A stretch of DNA of 64,000 nt. Origin: Tatumella morbirosei. Its GTDB lineage: Bacteria; Pseudomonadota; Gammaproteobacteria; Enterobacterales; Enterobacteriaceae. The notes beneath the pieces are model-generated. The model was given only the letters and a program-made list of their open reading frames with translations. It did no database searches and had not been told where the DNA came from. Both the position numbers and the translations under genes were made by a program. This document shows, one piece after another, positions 48,608 through 57,583 of the stretch (its first letter is position 1; each line of letters opens with the position of its first letter). The stretch spans positions 1 through 64,000 of the forward strand of contig NZ_JPKR02000002.1 in assembly GCF_000757425.2 (NCBI RefSeq), in the 5' to 3' direction.

Positions 48608-48658
48608 CCGGATATGGCTATTTTGAGCAGTATTGACTGCATACAGACAGGATATCAG

Positions 48659-49627
48659 ATGGATATTACCCGGATAGTTAAAGAGATTGGGCGTGGAAAA
48701 AATCATGCCCGTGATCTCGACCAACTGACAGCCTGCCAGCTCTATCAGGCGATGCTGGATGATGAGCTCGACCCGTTAATTCTTGGTGCCGTTTTGATTG
48801 CTCTGCGGATTAAAGGCGAGAGCGAAGGTGAAATGCTGGGGTTCTGGCAGGCGTTGCAGGAAAAGTTGCCAAAGCTGCAGGTACCGGAACATCAGCCTAT
48901 GCCGATAGTTATACCGAGCTATAACGGAGCCCGTCGCCAGGGGAATCTGACCCCGTTACTGGCCTTGTTACTGGAGAAAGTGGGTTTTCCGGTATTTGTC
49001 CATGGTGTTGATTATGATCCGACGCGGGTCACCACCGAAGCGGTACTGGCGGAATTGCAGATTTTTCCTGTCAGCAGCATGGCAGAAGCGCAACAACGCC
49101 TGAATCAGGGGAAGATGGTATTTATGACCGTTAGCCAGTGGTGCCCGCCACTGGCCAGGCAACTGGCCTTACGCTGGCAACTCGGACTACGTAACAGTGC
49201 GCATACGCTGGCTAAACTGGCGACACCCTTTCCGGACAGTGCTGCATTACGTCTGTCAGCCGTCTCTCATCCTGAATATATTCCGAAAGTGGCGACATTT
49301 TTTCAGCAAACCCGGTCCCCTGCCTTATTACTGAATGGTTGTGAAGGGGAGGTCTATGCTAACCCGCAGCGTGGACCCGCACTCTATTGGATTAACAGCC
49401 AGTTAAATCAGCCGGAGCAGTTGACGGAACGTCTGCCAGAGCAGCCGGTTGACTTGCCGCGATCAAAAACTGCAGAGGACACAGCGCGATGGATTAACGC
49501 GGTACTTGAGCGAAACATTCCGGTACCCCGGGCGTTGCGTTTACAGATTGCCTGCTGTCTGATTGCAACCGGTCGTAGCACGACAGTTGAACAAGGGTTA
49601 GCTGTGTTAGAGAGCCACGGCTACTAA
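48659..49627 (+). CDS. ybiB: YbiB, TrpD-like glycosyltransferase-family protein
   Basis: A 322-residue member of the anthranilate phosphoribosyltransferase fold family that binds nucleic acid rather than acting in tryptophan synthesis in E. coli. IVKEIGRGKNHARDL at the start, IVIPSYNGARRQGNLTPLLALLL and RNSAHTLAKLATPF match E. coli YbiB (320). AGGA six bases upstream supports 48659 over the in-frame 48614. It follows dinG by 51 bp; E. coli YbiB is also LexA-linked through dinG. Confidence 0.93.
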   Translation: MDITRIVKEIGRGKNHARDLDQLTACQLYQAMLDDELDPLILGAVLIALRIKGESEGEMLGFWQALQEKLPKLQVPEHQPMPIVIPSYNGARRQGNLTPLLALLLEKVGFPVFVHGVDYDPTRVTTEAVLAELQIFPVSSMAEAQQRLNQGKMVFMTVSQWCPPLARQLALRWQLGLRNSAHTLAKLATPFPDSAALRLSAVSHPEYIPKVATFFQQTRSPALLLNGCEGEVYANPQRGPALYWINSQLNQPEQLTERLPEQPVDLPRSKTAEDTARWINAVLERNIPVPRALRLQIACCLIATGRSTTVEQGLAVLESHGY

Positions 49628-49720
49628 TGGCCGCCGATCCTTTTTGCACAGTGGTGAAGTCATCATTTTATATTATCGGCCGGCAGGCGAGTGAACTGCC
49701 GGTCTTTCCTGCGAAGCCCC

Positions 49721-50659
49721 ATGAAAAAAACAATACTTAAACGCGCACTGCATCCCAGAAACCGTTATCAGGGACAGTATGATATTGAACTTTTATGCAG
49801 TATTAACCCGCAACTACGGCAGTGGGTAACCACGACACCTGCGGGCACAACTTCGGTAAATTTTGCAGAACCGGATGCTGTCAGAGCACTTAATCAGGCC
49901 TTGCTGAAACAGTATTACAATCTTAACTGGCAGTTAGCCGAAGGTTTTCTCTGTCCACCGGTACCTGGCAGGGCGGATTATATTCATCATATTGCTGATT
50001 TACTGGCTACAGACCTGGGCAGCCTTCCGGCGGCAATGGATGTTCTGGATATTGGATGTGGTGCAAACTGTATTTATCCGTTAATTGGTTATGCAGAATA
50101 TGGATGGCGTTTTACCGGAACGGATATTAATCCTGCCTCGATAGCTTCTGCTAATGCCATTATTCAGAAAAATCCCGGATTGCAGCGTGCAATCAGACTG
50201 AGGCTGCAAAAACAGTCTGCTGCTGTGTTTGACGGCATTATCCGTAGAGATGAATTTTACCATCTGACAATATGTAATCCACCGTTTCACCGGTCTGCGG
50301 AAGACGCTCGTCAGGGGAGTGAGCGGAAATCCCGTAATCTGGGTCAGCCCGGTGACAGTAAACTAAATTTCTCCGGGCAACATAATGAACTATGGTGCGA
50401 AGGCGGAGAGCAGGGGTTTGTCGGGAAAATGATTCGTGAAAGTGTGCGGTTTGCCGATCAGGTTATCTGGTTCAGTAGCCTGGTGTCTAAAAAAGATAAT
50501 CTTCAGCCGTTAAAACTGCTTTTACGACAATATGGTACCAAAGAGGTCAGGGTAGTGGAGATGGGACAAGGACAGAAACAGAGCAGGATACTGGCATGGA
50601 CTTTTCTTTCAGGCGAGACCAGGAAAAAACGCCTTAGTCGATGTGCGACTGATAAATAA
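49721..50659 (+). CDS. rlmF: 23S rRNA (adenine(1618)-N(6))-methyltransferase RlmF
   Basis: A 312-residue SAM-dependent methyltransferase modifying A1618 of 23S r[12 protein letters not shown] at the start, [19 protein letters not shown], motif [17 protein letters not shown], catalytic CNPPFH, and the C-terminal [15 protein letters not shown] align with E. coli RlmF (308). The ATG at 49721 fits best; an in-frame ATG at 49691 would add ten residues. A terminator follows. Confidence 0.96.
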   Translation: MKKTILKRALHPRNRYQGQYDIELLCSINPQLRQWVTTTPAGTTSVNFAEPDAVRALNQALLKQYYNLNWQLAEGFLCPPVPGRADYIHHIADLLATDLGSLPAAMDVLDIGCGANCIYPLIGYAEYGWRFTGTDINPASIASANAIIQKNPGLQRAIRLRLQKQSAAVFDGIIRRDEFYHLTICNPPFHRSAEDARQGSERKSRNLGQPGDSKLNFSGQHNELWCEGGEQGFVGKMIRESVRFADQVIWFSSLVSKKDNLQPLKLLLRQYGTKEVRVVEMGQGQKQSRILAWTFLSGETRKKRLSRCATDK

Positions 50660-50690
50660 AAACAAGGTGCCCCGACTGGGGGCACCTTTA
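50660..50690. terminator. Bidirectional terminator between rlmF and dps
   Basis: AAGGTGCCCC and GGGGCACCTT form a strong stem with a short GACT-centred loop at 50664-50688, flanked by an A-rich and a T-containing stretch, in the convergent gap. Confidence 0.85.
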
Positions 50691-50711
50691 GCGAATTGGC
50701 AATTGCCTGAA

Positions 50712-51215
50712 TTACTCAATATTAGCTTCGATAAACCACAGGAATTTATCTAAATCTCTGGAGGCTGCGGTAAAGATATCTGCGCTGTCTTCATCCGGAA
50801 CTTCGTCAATGGCTTTACGGACATCATTGGCGACCAGAGCATAGCGTTCTGCCAGTGCGACCAGATGCTCCTGAACAGTATGGATATCTAACGGATAAGC
50901 CTTCAACGGTGATTTATCATTCACCACCTGAGTCGTACCCAACGCAACTCCCCCTAACTGAACGACACGTTCAGCCACGGTATCCTGATGCTCGGTAATC
51001 GCGGTACGAAAGCCATCCAGCATTTCATGGACAGCGATGAAGTTTGCACCACGCATATTCCAGTGAGCTTGTTTGGTAATCAGCGAGAGATCAATTAACT
51101 CAACCACCACGCGGCTTAACACTTTGATCGCTGCCTTTTTATCTTTCTCGACAACATCGTTGCGGGTGTAAATCAGATCAGAAGCCTTTGTTTTTACCAG
51201 TTTTGCGGTACTCAT
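50712..51215 (-). CDS. dps: DNA protection during starvation protein Dps
   Basis: A 167-residue ferritin-like dodecamer subunit that condenses DNA and oxidises iron with peroxide. The Lys-rich N-terminus ([11 protein letters not shown]) binds DNA. Ferroxidase residues are in [22 protein letters not shown] (His and Glu/Asp). Length equals E. coli Dps. GAGAGGAAA precedes the ATG. A sigma-S-like -10 element is upstream. Confidence 0.98.
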   Translation of the reverse strand: MSTAKLVKTKASDLIYTRNDVVEKDKKAAIKVLSRVVVELIDLSLITKQAHWNMRGANFIAVHEMLDGFRTAITEHQDTVAERVVQLGGVALGTTQVVNDKSPLKAYPLDIHTVQEHLVALAERYALVANDVRKAIDEVPDEDSADIFTAASRDLDKFLWFIEANIE

Positions 51216-51272
51216 TTAATGATTTCCTCTCTTCGTTGATCTTGTCTGTCAGATCTCGTGAACACGCAAACA

Positions 51273-51278
51273 AGTATA
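51273..51278 (-). promoter_or_regulatory. dps promoter -10 element (sigma-S type)
   Basis: On the minus strand TTGCTATACTTG contains CTATACTT, the extended -10 form preferred by sigma-S and present in E. coli dps. It lies about 58 bp upstream of the ATG. OxyR or IHF sites were not identified. Confidence 0.55.
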
Positions 51279-51299
51279 GCAACCTTAATCATTTTTGCA

Positions 51300-52018
51300 C
51301 GGAGGCGATACCAATCACTGACATTGCCAGAAACAATAAGGGCCAATATTCGCGGGCCGCAGTCGGAGAAATTAAAATTGTAAAGGTCATGGGGAGGGAT
51401 AGTCGATACCGGTAGTGATATCAGGGAGCCTGCAGTCCGGTGACAATTAATCCCGAATCTACAGCTGATGTTTATTACGGTGAGCACCGGCAGAGATGAG
51501 GAGATGCCCTGTCCGGACTCCGGGCCGGGTAGCCATCTGACCAGATTTTCCGGATTAGTTAAAACAAAGCCCGTGATCTTTTAATTTCACTCTGCGGGGC
51601 AACTCCTGAGTTGAACTCATAGTGTCGTCAGCAATACCGTTGTTTCCGGAGAGAGGGCTTTACTCAACTCTCAAGGGGCAGTCATACCCTAAATTAACCG
51701 GGGGTGTCAGCGCTCAGAATCCGCAGAGGATCCTCACTGGATTCATGCCTGACTGACATGATTACAGAAAAAAATTTAAATGAGGAAATTTTGCACTTTA
51801 ACTGCTCACTTTATAGACAGGAAAGCTTTTAAAACGTAAAGAAATGTCCGTGTTTTTTAAGATTATCCTTAAAGATTTGTCGATAGCACAAAATAATTAC
51901 GAAGAGATTACGGGGTTAAATTAAAATAAAATCATGGCATTACAGAATTCTGTTTACTTTCTGTTACACCAAACAATCTGTTAGACAATAAAATTCCGGC
52001 AGAGTTTCTCGCTGTTTT
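51300..52018. other. Long dps-ompX intergenic region, no gene seen
   Basis: No supported coding frame occurs between the dps promoter and the ompX leader. E. coli has rhtA here; no trace of it was recognised. The segment from about 51770 to 52010 is markedly AT-rich and should contain the ompX promoter. Confidence 0.6.
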
Positions 52019-52072
52019 TTGTTATATTTTCCCTGTTGTCAGAAAAAAAGTCGTTTCACATTTGAGGTGATT

Positions 52073-52585
52073 ATGAAAAAAATTGCATGTCTTTCAGCAT
52101 TAGCTTGCGTACTGGCGGTTTCTGCCGGTTCAGCAATGGCACAGAGCACCGTTAGTGCAGGTTACGCACAGAGTGATTATCAGGGCGTACTGAACAAAGC
52201 TAATGGCTTCAACCTGAAATATCGTTACGAAGATGGTTCTAACCCACTGGGCTGGATCGCATCTTTCACTTACACTGAAAAAGACCGTAACACCGGTAAT
52301 GATTATCAGAAAGGTCAGTACTACGGCTTTACTGGTGGTCCGGCTTACCGTCTGAATGACTGGGCCAGCATCTACGGTGTAGTAGGTATCGGTTACGGTA
52401 AATATCAGCTGAACAACCAGACTTCTTATCAGAAACAAGATACCAGCGATGTTGGTTTCTCTTATGGTGCAGGTCTGCAGTTTAACCCAATCGAAAACGT
52501 TGCTATTGACGTTGGTTACGAGCAGAGCCGTATCCGCAGCGTTGACGTGGGTACCTGGATCACTGGTGTTGGTTACAGCTTCTAA
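52073..52585 (+). CDS. ompX: Outer membrane protein X
   Basis: A 170-residue eight-stranded outer-membrane barrel. The signal peptide MKKIACLSALACVLAVSAG ends at AMA near residue 23. GFNLKYRYED, GPAYRLNDWASIYGVVG, and the C-terminal RSVDVGTWITGVGYSF ending in Phe are conserved with E. coli OmpX (171). TGAGGTGATT upstream gives a good ribosome site for the ATG at 52073. The E. coli gene is regulated by small RNAs at its leader; this was not assessed. Confidence 0.97.
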   Translation: MKKIACLSALACVLAVSAGSAMAQSTVSAGYAQSDYQGVLNKANGFNLKYRYEDGSNPLGWIASFTYTEKDRNTGNDYQKGQYYGFTGGPAYRLNDWASIYGVVGIGYGKYQLNNQTSYQKQDTSDVGFSYGAGLQFNPIENVAIDVGYEQSRIRSVDVGTWITGVGYSF

Positions 52586-52604
52586 TAAGCTGGTTAACCA
52601 GTAC

Positions 52605-52632
52605 AAAAAAACGGCCCCCAGGGCCGTTTTTT
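52605..52632 (+). terminator. Rho-independent terminator of ompX
   Basis: ACGGCCC/GGGCCGT stem with a three-base loop followed by TTTTTT and preceded by an A-run, 26 bp after ompX. The A-run also allows function for the convergent cytochrome gene. Confidence 0.95.
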
Positions 52633-52643
52633 ATTTTTGCTCA

Positions 52644-53942
52644 TTACTTAGCAGCGTCTGGTGTGGGTTTCGGGACTAATTTGCGGATATCTGCGACCTG
52701 GCTAGTCGTCACCGCGGCAGCATGATTCCCCCATCCCTGTCGGATAAAGGTGGCGACATCCGCGACCTGCTGATCAGATAAACGCCAGCCAAAGTCCGGC
52801 ATCGTTAATCCGGTCGGCATATCGGATGTGACTGCCCGTTGTCCTCCCTGCAAAATGATATGAATCACCGATGAAGGGTCACTGCTCAGTACTGCGGAAT
52901 TGCCTGCCAGTGCCGGGAACGTTTTATCATAGCCTTTGCCATCTGAACGATGACAGGCAGAACAGTTATCCAGATAAGCTTGTGCACCGGTAGCAGAGAC
53001 ATCACCTTTAAAAAGTGCCTGAGCGGTAGCATCATTACTGGCCGGTGCTGCCGTCTGATGAGCGGCAGGTAACGATTTCAGATAGACGGCAATCGCCTGC
53101 AGATCACCGTCATTCAGATAGCGGGTACTGTCATGAACCACTTCGGACATAGAGCCAAATGCAGCACTCTGTGCCGTCACACCATTTTTCAGGAAACTGA
53201 CAATATCCTGCTGTGACCATCGACCCAGTCCTTCAGACTGCGTGCCGGTGAGGTCTGGGGCATACCATCCCTCCAGAGTGTTGCCCGTCAGATAAACCGG
53301 ATCGCTTTGATCAAGTGCTTTTTCCTGGAAAGCTATGCCCCTCGGGGTATGGCAGGCGCCGCAATGCTCTAATCCCTGAACCAGGTAAGCCCCCCGTTGC
53401 CATTCCGCTGATTTACCCTCGACAGGCTGAAAACGTTTATCGTCGGTAAATGTCCAGCGCCAGAACGCCAGTGGCCAGCGCATACTCAGAGGCCAGGGAA
53501 TATCGGAAGCTTTATTCTGCTGGCTGACCGGTTTAACCTGTTGCATAAAATAATCATACAGGTCATGCATATCCTGATCCGATATCTTCGCAAAAGAAGC
53601 ATATGGCATAGCCGGATAGAGAGTGGCACCAGATTTACTGATTCCCTGGCGGACAGCTTTGACAAAGTCATCATAACTGTAATTACCAATTCCGGTCTCT
53701 TTGTCCGGGGTGATATTAGTTGAGTAAATTGCCCCTACCGGAGTCGTCATCCTGAGTCCCCCGGCGAACGGTTGGCCTCCCTCCGTGGTATGGCAAGCCA
53801 CGCAGTCACCGGCCCTGGCCAGATATTCGCCACGAGAGAGCGCGGTACTTCCTGACAGGGAGGGAGAGTTAGCCGCGTAAACAGAGCCCCAAACCCCTGC
53901 CAGCAAAATGGCTAACGGGGTAAACACACTTAATTTCTGCAT
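52644..53942 (-). CDS. Triheme cytochrome c subunit of a periplasmic FAD dehydrogenase
   Basis: A 432-residue exported cytochrome with a signal peptide (MQKLSVFTPLAILLAGVWGS, cleavage near YAA). Three haem motifs are CVACH, CGACH and CSACH, with distal methionines in MPYASF and MPDFG regions. This layout is that of gluconate, 2-ketogluconate, sorbitol or alcohol dehydrogenase cytochrome subunits, which pass electrons to ubiquinone. AAGGAG precedes the ATG at 53942; a frame extension to 54104 overlaps the upstream gene and is rejected. Last gene of a three-gene operon. Confidence 0.92.
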   Translation of the reverse strand: MQKLSVFTPLAILLAGVWGSVYAANSPSLSGSTALSRGEYLARAGDCVACHTTEGGQPFAGGLRMTTPVGAIYSTNITPDKETGIGNYSYDDFVKAVRQGISKSGATLYPAMPYASFAKISDQDMHDLYDYFMQQVKPVSQQNKASDIPWPLSMRWPLAFWRWTFTDDKRFQPVEGKSAEWQRGAYLVQGLEHCGACHTPRGIAFQEKALDQSDPVYLTGNTLEGWYAPDLTGTQSEGLGRWSQQDIVSFLKNGVTAQSAAFGSMSEVVHDSTRYLNDGDLQAIAVYLKSLPAAHQTAAPASNDATAQALFKGDVSATGAQAYLDNCSACHRSDGKGYDKTFPALAGNSAVLSSDPSSVIHIILQGGQRAVTSDMPTGLTMPDFGWRLSDQQVADVATFIRQGWGNHAAAVTTSQVADIRKLVPKPTPDAAK

Positions 53943-53952
53943 ACCAGGCTCC

Positions 53953-55731
53953 TTATAGTGCCACCAGTGGTCCGGGTGCAGCCAGATAACGGGTTTTAAT
54001 CGCATGTGCCGAGAACAAGGCCGTGGCACAGACAATACCTGTCGGGTTGTAGGCCAGATTTTGCGGAAAACAGCAGGCCCCAAGGACAAACAGGTTAGGA
54101 ACATCCCAACTTTGCAGATATTTGTTTACAACGCTGGTACGGGGGGAATCACCCATCACAGCACCACCGGTGGTATGTGTCGACTGATAAGGGCGAACAT
54201 CGTAATGACTGTTCATGTTCATAAAGCCCATTTCGTAATGCGGTGGATTGATGACTTTTATGATCTCCTCGACTTTCCTGCCGATAAATTCCGTCATCTT
54301 CAGTTCATTAGGTTGCCAGTCAAATGTCATTCTCAGCAGAGGCTGACCGTGAACATCGCGGTAAGTCGGGTCGAGGTCGAGATAACATTGCCGGTATGGC
54401 ATTACCGAACCAGAAGCGCCAATAGCCATGGTGTGGGCATAATGGGTCTTAATCGCCGTTTTCCAGCCACTTCCCCAGCGGGGAGCATCAGAAGGTAGCA
54501 ATGTCTGCTGGATAGGACGGCCACCACTGAATGCTGCTGAGATAGTCGAGCCACCGACGAATCCCAGCGATGAATGGTCGAAGTTTTCGGCATTAAAGTT
54601 ATCGATGAATGTTGCTGTGGTTCCACTGGCGGCGTAGGGTTTAAAATCCTGGTCGGGGCCAAAAAAAAGTTTCGCGCCCCCGGTCATCTGATAAGCATAG
54701 TTGCGTCCCACAACACCTTCGCCGGTTTGTGGATCATACGGCTTACCGATTTTGGATAATAATAACAACCGTACGTTATGTAGCTGGAATGCACTGAGGA
54801 TCACCAGCGACGCTGGTTGTTCCACTTCATTACCACTGTCATCAATATAGGTCACCCCGGTGGCTTGTTTGCCGGTGTTGTCTGTGTTTACCCGAATGAC
54901 CTGGGCGTTAGTCCGCAATTCGAAATTATCATAGGGTTTAAGTGAAGGAATGACACAACTTTGCGGAGATCCTTTGGAGTAATTGAAACAACCAAAGCGT
55001 TCACAGAAACCACAGTAGTTACACACCCCAATCTGAACCTTATATGGGTTCGTCCAGGGTTCGGTACAGTTAGCGGCGGGACAGGGGAATGGATGATAGC
55101 CCAATTTTTCCGCCGCATTTGCAAACAGATCTCCGGAATACAAACGTTGCAGGGGTTTGGTGGGATAGGGGTGTTGTCTTGGTTGCTCAAAAGGGTTTCC
55201 GCCAGTCTGAATTTCGCCTTTCAAATTACCAGCCTGACCTGAGGCACCACATATTCTTTCGAATTTATCGAAGAAGGGCTCCATCTCTTCGTAAGTAAAG
55301 GGGTAATCCTGGACAGTCATATCCGGAGGAATAAAGCTCTGACCATATTTCTCCACTAACGTGGTGTGCATTTGTAAATCTGCAGCCAAGGGGCGCCACA
55401 GCATTCCATTCCAGTGAACACCTGCGCCACCGACGCCATTACCTGGCAGAAAAGACCCAAAACGGCGATAGGGAAGCGCGGTTTGTGATGAAGTATGGCG
55501 GACGGTGACCGTTTCTCTGGCGGCATTCTGAAATAATTTTAGCCGGATACCATAGGTGAGTTCGTCAGTAATACGTGGATAGGCAAAATCCGGATAAGTA
55601 TCCCGTTGCTCCCCCCTTTCCAGTGCCACAATTTTTAATCCGGAGTCGGCTAATTCGCGGGCCATCAATGAACCTGTCCATCCAAAGCCAACAATAACGA
55701 TATCGGTGGCTGTTTTTTTTATTGTTGCCAT
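53953..55731 (-). CDS. GMC-family FAD dehydrogenase large subunit (gluconate / 2-ketogluconate dehydrogenase-like)
   Basis: A 592-residue flavoprotein. The FAD Rossmann motif is VIVGFGWTGSLMARELADSG near residue 12. A cysteine cluster CNYCGFCERFGC near residue 250 fits the iron-sulfur centre of this family. GVGGAGVHWNGM and the C-terminal HTTGGAVMGDSPRTSVVN and NPTGIVCATALFSA are typical. It oxidises a sugar acid in the periplasm and passes electrons to the cytochrome encoded next. Substrate cannot be fixed from sequence: D-gluconate or 2-keto-D-gluconate are likeliest. It overlaps the small-subunit stop as TGATG. No signal peptide of its own; presumably exported with the Tat partner. Confidence 0.9.
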   Translation of the reverse strand: MATIKKTATDIVIVGFGWTGSLMARELADSGLKIVALERGEQRDTYPDFAYPRITDELTYGIRLKLFQNAARETVTVRHTSSQTALPYRRFGSFLPGNGVGGAGVHWNGMLWRPLAADLQMHTTLVEKYGQSFIPPDMTVQDYPFTYEEMEPFFDKFERICGASGQAGNLKGEIQTGGNPFEQPRQHPYPTKPLQRLYSGDLFANAAEKLGYHPFPCPAANCTEPWTNPYKVQIGVCNYCGFCERFGCFNYSKGSPQSCVIPSLKPYDNFELRTNAQVIRVNTDNTGKQATGVTYIDDSGNEVEQPASLVILSAFQLHNVRLLLLSKIGKPYDPQTGEGVVGRNYAYQMTGGAKLFFGPDQDFKPYAASGTTATFIDNFNAENFDHSSLGFVGGSTISAAFSGGRPIQQTLLPSDAPRWGSGWKTAIKTHYAHTMAIGASGSVMPYRQCYLDLDPTYRDVHGQPLLRMTFDWQPNELKMTEFIGRKVEEIIKVINPPHYEMGFMNMNSHYDVRPYQSTHTTGGAVMGDSPRTSVVNKYLQSWDVPNLFVLGACCFPQNLAYNPTGIVCATALFSAHAIKTRYLAAPGPLVAL

Positions 55732-56459
55732 CAGACGCTCCTTTTGCCAGAGATACTCACAGGTCCCAGCGGATAAGGAACATTTGGTTGAGCGACGGTA
55801 TCGGTGTAGTCTGCCCGGGCCCCGGGAAAGCCTATCAGTTTCCAGGAGGCCAGTGTCTGGTTACCACCATGGACCGGGTCTGCCAGATATCCTTCCCTGG
55901 TATTCTCCAGCAATTGTTCGAAAAACAGGGAACCACTGAGAGTGGTATCACTCAGTGTGTTTTTTTCCAGCTGTTGTAACACCTGATCCTGTTGTCCGGA
56001 CGTGAGTTGAGCAAATGTCTTATGGAATGTTTGCTGACAGTAATGTTCGGTTAACGCAATTCCTTGTCGATAAAGCTCGCGGGGAACCAGTGGAGACTGA
56101 TAGCCCAGTGTCGGATCACTGTGTGGCGCAAACGGAGGCTGCATATACCAGAGGTGCCCGTACCCATAAGGCAGTTCCATCTGACGATCGATATAGACCG
56201 GGACTCCTTCACTGACGGCACCAGCACCATTATGGTCCTCCGGGATTAACCGATCGACGGCTGCGTTAATAAAAGCCCATTGTTGAGGATCAAAAAATTG
56301 CGGAACATAATCTGCGGTGACTGCCGGTGCTTTTTTTTCTGCAGCCTGGCCGGCTGAGAAGGCGCTGCCAGTCACTGCCACTAACGGGATAATAGATAAT
56401 GAACGTTGTAAAAAAAGTCGTCTGCCGATGGAGTCCTTACTGCGGGGAATATTTTTCAT
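55731..56459 (-). CDS. Gluconate 2-dehydrogenase subunit 3 family protein (Tat-exported)
   Basis: A 242-residue small subunit. The twin-arginine motif GRRLFLQRS near residue 12 and a hydrophobic stretch mark a Tat signal. DRLIPEDHNGAGAVSEGVPVYIDRQ is the core of the gluconate_2-dh3 family. It escorts the FAD subunit across the membrane and stabilises it. First gene of the operon small-large-cytochrome; no regulator gene is adjacent. Confidence 0.92.
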   Translation of the reverse strand: MKNIPRSKDSIGRRLFLQRSLSIIPLVAVTGSAFSAGQAAEKKAPAVTADYVPQFFDPQQWAFINAAVDRLIPEDHNGAGAVSEGVPVYIDRQMELPYGYGHLWYMQPPFAPHSDPTLGYQSPLVPRELYRQGIALTEHYCQQTFHKTFAQLTSGQQDQVLQQLEKNTLSDTTLSGSLFFEQLLENTREGYLADPVHGGNQTLASWKLIGFPGARADYTDTVAQPNVPYPLGPVSISGKRSV

Positions 56460-56658
56460 ACCATTGCTCCTTCCATAAGTATTCTCAGGTAGCGGCCTGT
56501 GACTTAAGGCTCTATGGCTAATTAAGCACCTGAAAATAGAAGTTACAATGTAAAAAGATAGCGTGCTATCTATCTGAAAAGGAGGGGCTGTTTATTTATG
56601 TTATAAAACAAGCTTATACCCATGACTGAAGTGAGGGTATAAAATGTAAATATTTATT

Positions 56659-56892
56659 TTATGTAACCTTTATGTTAATTTTCTGTAATTTCTGGAACGG
56701 GTGTTCAGCGCGAACGACTGAATGATTGTTGGGAATCATTCTTTTCAACTGATGAAACACCATAGTGACCAGCATCAGGCGTAAACTAAAAGGGGTACGG
56801 GTAAACAGGCATTGCAGTGACTGAGAACTGCTTTTAGTCGTTTCTGCTGAGAAGCGCTCCTTGCAGTTACTACATTGTATTGAGCTTTCCAC
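56659..56892 (-). CDS. mntS: Manganese chaperone-type small protein MntS, N-terminally extended
   Basis: A 77-residue protein. Residues about 28-50, CLFTRTPFSLRLMLVTMVFHQ, align with the centre of E. coli MntS (42 residues; CMRVFSHSPFKVRLMLLSML). The GTG start at 56892 has GGAGAG six bases upstream, better than any internal site. The first 27 residues, absent in E. coli, contain CSNC. Location divergent from mntR matches E. coli. MntS raises usable Mn2+ by inhibiting the MntP exporter. Two MntR boxes lie 90-125 bp upstream. The similarity was judged by eye. Confidence 0.75.
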   Translation of the reverse strand: MESSIQCSNCKERFSAETTKSSSQSLQCLFTRTPFSLRLMLVTMVFHQLKRMIPNNHSVVRAEHPFQKLQKINIKVT

Positions 56893-56983
56893 CGTAATCT
56901 CTCCGTTTTCCGGACATCTGTCAGCTAATCATCCCCTTTTGTTACCGGAAAAGTACTGGCAAATGTATAATCGATGATTAAGG

Positions 56984-57018
56984 TATAGCATTAGCTATAA
57001 GATTTAGCCACGGCTATT
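56984..57018. promoter_or_regulatory. Tandem MntR boxes between mntS and mntR
   Basis: TATAGCATTAGCTATA (56984-56999) is a perfect palindrome of the TAGC-N4-GCTA form bound by MntR. A second site, TTTAGCCACGGCTATT (57003-57018), keeps TAGC-N4-GCTA at a 19-bp centre-to-centre distance. They lie in the divergent region, so Mn-bound MntR should repress mntS and possibly mntR itself. Confidence 0.75.
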
Positions 57019-57115
57019 GATGAAAAATTTGAGCTTCTGCACAGCTGGTTTACAATACACGGCAGATTGCCGGTTTCTAATCAGGAGACCGGCAAGATTA
57101 TAAAGAGGAAGTTGA

Positions 57116-57583
57116 ATGAATCGTCGAGCAAATAATGTCAGCACTCTTTTGGGTGCAATAAAGGATGTTGAAGAACATGTTGAAGGGTTCCGGCAGGTCA
57201 GGGAAGCGCATCGCCGCGAGCTTATTGATGATTACGTTGAGCTAATCTCTGATTTGATTCATGAATTTGGCGAAGCACGCCAGGTAGATATGGCTGCCAG
57301 ACTCGGTGTTTCTCAACCGACGGTAGCAAAAATGCTAAAGAAACTTGCCAGTACCGGGCTGGTGGAACAGATCCCTTATCGTGGTGTTTTCCTGACCCCC
57401 GAGGGGGAAACTTTGGCGGAGCAAAGCAGGGAACGTCATCATATCGTCGAAACGTTTCTGTTGGCATTAGGTGTGAGCCAGGATATTGCTCACCGCGATG
57501 CTGAAGGCATTGAACATCACGTCAGTGAAGAAACTCTGGCCATATTCAAAGCTTTTTATCAAAAGCAGCAATCAGGAAAATAA
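57116..57583 (+). CDS. mntR: Manganese-binding transcriptional regulator MntR
   Basis: A 155-residue DtxR-family repressor. [31 protein letters not shown], the helix-turn-helix [21 protein letters not shown] and the C-terminal metal-binding HHVSEETL agree with E. coli MntR. GAGGAAG precedes the ATG. In E. coli ybiR follows; it is absent here. Confidence 0.97.
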   Translation: MNRRANNVSTLLGAIKDVEEHVEGFRQVREAHRRELIDDYVELISDLIHEFGEARQVDMAARLGVSQPTVAKMLKKLASTGLVEQIPYRGVFLTPEGETLAEQSRERHHIVETFLLALGVSQDIAHRDAEGIEHHVSEETLAIFKAFYQKQQSGK

